From Phialocephala subalpina (lineage: Eukaryota > Ascomycota > Leotiomycetes > Helotiales > Mollisiaceae), in the NCBI GenBank assembly GCA_900073065.1, contig FJOG01000029.1:726754-770794 (forward strand): a DNA stretch of 44,041 bases, read 5' to 3'. Of the stretch, positions 41,938 through 44,041 are shown piece by piece. The stretch's first letter is position 1, and each line of letters begins with the position of its first letter. Made by a program: the position numbers and the translations under genes. The notes under the pieces are model-generated. The model was not told the origin of the DNA. It saw nothing but the letters and a program-made list of their open reading frames with translations, and did not search any database.

Positions 41938-43517
41938 TTTTATAATAATATCCAAACTTTTTATTTTTATAACAACGGCAAAATTTTTTTCAAGACGCGA
42001 GGTACGCGAGGGTACCCCGGGTACGCGGGGTGGTTGGGGACCATAAAAGTTACACCGGGTACTTGGGGTCGCACATAAATATTATACTTTTGAACCCTTA
42101 TATCTTAGGAATTAAAAGTCGCATTGATAATCAGTCTAATGCAATTTAATGCACTAAATGAGAGCTATACGGGCATAATAAAATCGTAAAATTTTATTAA
42201 AGAATAAGTGTAATACACTTTAGTAAAGTATTAGCTATAATAATTATTTAATGCTTTAGGCACTAACTTTTTTACCAAGGAACATCAAAACCTTATGCAC
42301 GAGGGCCTCAGGCCTTAGGGCCCCACCTACCTACCTCCTCCCTACTTACCTACTTACTTACTTACCTACCCACCTGCTTACTACGGGTCCTACTATACGT
42401 AATGGCCCTACCCAAAGTAAACTTTGCAAAATAAATTAATTGCCGTCGTAAAAAAAAAAACGTATCGTTGAAAGTGGTGGCACTACGTAATTTCCGAGCT
42501 CTTATATATTTAATAATATTACGTTTTTGACGCGGACGCAACGGCCGTATACGGGCGCATACAAACGCATACCGATAAAATAATTATACCGCTCCGGTGA
42601 GGCTATAGCCTTATTAATGAGGCTATAGCTTACTTTAATTATCTCGGTAAATAATTATATTATTCCGAAAAACGAGAATAATTATTTAATAATTATACGT
42701 TATATTTATAAACGGAGAATATTATTTAAATGCGTTTAATTAGTTTTATAATATTATAAGAAAATATTTTTTGTACTAATTTAAATTAGTTTTTAATTAG
42801 TTTTTGGAATTAATAAAATAATTGGTAAATTAATAAAATAATTCGCGTAAATTAAATAATCGGAATTATAAAAAAAACTTTAATATTAAAATTAATAAAA
42901 AGATATTTATTTTAAAAGGATTATATAATTATTAAATTTAATTTTAATAATAATAATAAAATTTTATTTTATTATTAAATATTAAATATATATTATAATT
43001 ATTAAAATATTTCGATTATAAAAAATATTATTCAATATATTAAATTTATTATCAAAATATAATATAATTATTATAATTATATATTTTTTATTATTTTATT
43101 TTTTATATAATATTTATATTTTAATTAAATTTTAATTAAATTTTTATATTTATTTATTATTATTTATAAATTCTTTATTTAAAAATATTTATTCGAATTA
43201 AATAATTTTAAATTAATTTAATTTATTGAATTTCCCAATTCGATAAAAGAATATTTTCGATAAAAAATAATAAAAAATAAAAATAAATTTTTATAAAATG
43301 AATAATTCTAATAATAATTCAAAAAAATTAAAATAAATTTATAATAAATTTTTTTTATTATTTAATTCGAATAATATAATAATTATAAATTTTATATAAT
43401 TATTTAAAATAATAATTCTTATTATATTATATTATTAATTTTTATATATTTTAATTATAAATAAATATTTGATTTTAAAATTTAATTTTTTATAATAAAA
43501 TAATATTCGTAATATTT
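41938..43517. repeat. AT-rich block with degraded repeat islands
   Basis: Mostly A and T, almost pure from about 42640 to 43510. Islands of mixed composition remain: GGGTACGCGGGGT-like words at 42000-42060, a CTAC/CTTA microsatellite (42325-42380), and a direct repeat GAGGCTATAGC at about 42599 and 42620. No coding sequence is seen. It is consistent with nested repeats destroyed by RIP. Confidence 0.7.
42325..42380 (+). repeat. CTAC/CTTA tetranucleotide microsatellite
   Basis: Imperfect run of CTAC and CTTA units over about 55 bp inside the AT-rich block. Confidence 0.8.
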
Positions 43518-43772
43518 TGTCACGTGTAGGATTGGGTGTCCTACTAGCGCAACCTCTGGCTGGCTTACAGCCACCACCTAAGGCTGCGCAACCTCTATAA
43601 CTTACGTAGAGCTCGCGTAAGCTTACGCGTAGCGTAGGAGGTCTTACGAGGGCTATGCGGTTGTTATTCTTAGGCTGTTATTCTGTATATAGGGGCTCTC
43701 TGAATCTCTAGTAGAAAGATAGAGATTAGTCTAATATTAATCTGACCTATTGTTACCTCTTTCTATTTTACA
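43518..43772 (+). mobile_element. LTR-like fragment, possible solo LTR
   Basis: A 255-bp island of normal composition inside the AT-rich region, starting TGTCACGTG and ending TATTTTACA, so it has the TG...CA ends of long terminal repeats. It contains a TATATAGGGGCTCTC promoter-like segment followed by AGTAGAAAGATAGAG. No 5-bp target duplication is visible and no partner copy lies in the window. The retrotransposon assignment is by appearance only; orientation is tentative. Confidence 0.35.
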
Positions 43773-44041
43773 CCTCACATATTTTAATAATTAAAATTTC
43801 TTATAAATAATATAAAAATATTTTAAATTTAATTAATTAAAAAATATTAGAAAAAATTAAAATAATAAATATTTTAAAAGTAATAATAATATAAATTTAA
43901 TTTTTTTTAAAATAATAAAAGAATTTGAATTTTTTTATTATAAATATTAATAATTTAGAATTATTTTTAATTTTTTTAAATATATTTTAATTCTAATTAT
44001 TAAATTTTAATAAAAGAATTTTATTTAATTAAATATTTTTT
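43773..44041. repeat. AT-rich block at the right end
   Basis: Almost purely A and T to the end of the window, the same type of sequence as 42640-43510. Nothing else is visible. Confidence 0.7.

Noticed and set aside
1..44041. CACGTG hexamers as a specific regulon
   Set aside because: I count about twenty against roughly eleven expected at equal base use. Many lie in coding sequence, so the excess is modest and not specific.

Overview
The window reads as nuclear DNA of a filamentous ascomycete (Pezizomycotina; I would guess Leotiomycetes, from gene style only). The signs are short introns of about 45-90 nt with GTRNGT-type donors, CTNAC-type branch points and YAG acceptors. Typical fungal families are present: NACHT NLR, HET, fungal_trans_2 regulator, Ppo oxygenase, secreted intradiol dioxygenase. 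There are also strongly AT-rich blocks of the kind left by repeat-induced point mutation (RIP). No tRNA, rRNA or CRISPR array was seen. Starts were set by hand: several long frames appear to begin at GTG or TTG, but the first in-frame ATG is used here.

Layout. 0.7-2.2 kb: a GT71-like mannosyltransferase (+). 2.3-3.8 kb: a MATE transporter (-), divergent from a Zn2Cys6 regulator (+, 4.3-6.1 kb); each carries one single-base frameshift. 6.4-7.8 kb: a ureohydrolase (agmatinase/guanidinobutyrase type) with a signal peptide and an Asp at the usual active-site His. 8.5-12.2 kb: an eleven-exon NLR of about 1060 aa with a DUF7708-like N-terminus, a NACHT domain and four C-terminal C2H2 fingers. 13.3-14.9 kb: a dead FAD monooxygenase of the phenol-hydroxylase type (-) abutting a regulator fragment (+). 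15.1-15.2 kb: an 18-bp tandem array. 15.7-16.8 kb: a secreted intradiol ring-cleavage dioxygenase (-). 17.9-18.8 kb: a secreted Ser/Thr-rich protein (-). 19.8-21.0 kb: an unrecognised membrane-anchored His/Cys protein (+), convergent with a SAM methyltransferase (-, 21.2-22.3 kb). 22.7-23.0 kb: a possible small gene. 24.0-27.7 kb: a Ppo dioxygenase/P450 fusion with an in-frame 15-bp minisatellite. 28-31.8 kb: gene-poor, with one possible degraded coding region. 31.9-35.3 kb: a ten-exon SNF2/Rad5-type ATPase (-). From 36 kb the window becomes AT-rich. An intact HET-domain gene (37.1-39.4 kb) sits between AT blocks, followed by a MITE-like element, a broken CorA-type gene (-) and an LTR-like piece near the right end.

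How the genes fit together. Two allorecognition or immunity-type genes lie in this window, the NLR at the left and the HET gene at the edge of the AT-rich block. The monooxygenase/intradiol pair looks like the hydroxylation and ring-opening steps of aromatic breakdown, with only the second step intact. Reading frames of the NLR, Ppo, SNF2, HET, ureohydrolase, dioxygenase and methyltransferase stay open across about 15 kb of coding sequence. The frameshifts in the MATE, regulator, monooxygenase and CorA genes are therefore more likely real lesions than general base-calling error, though single errors cannot be excluded.
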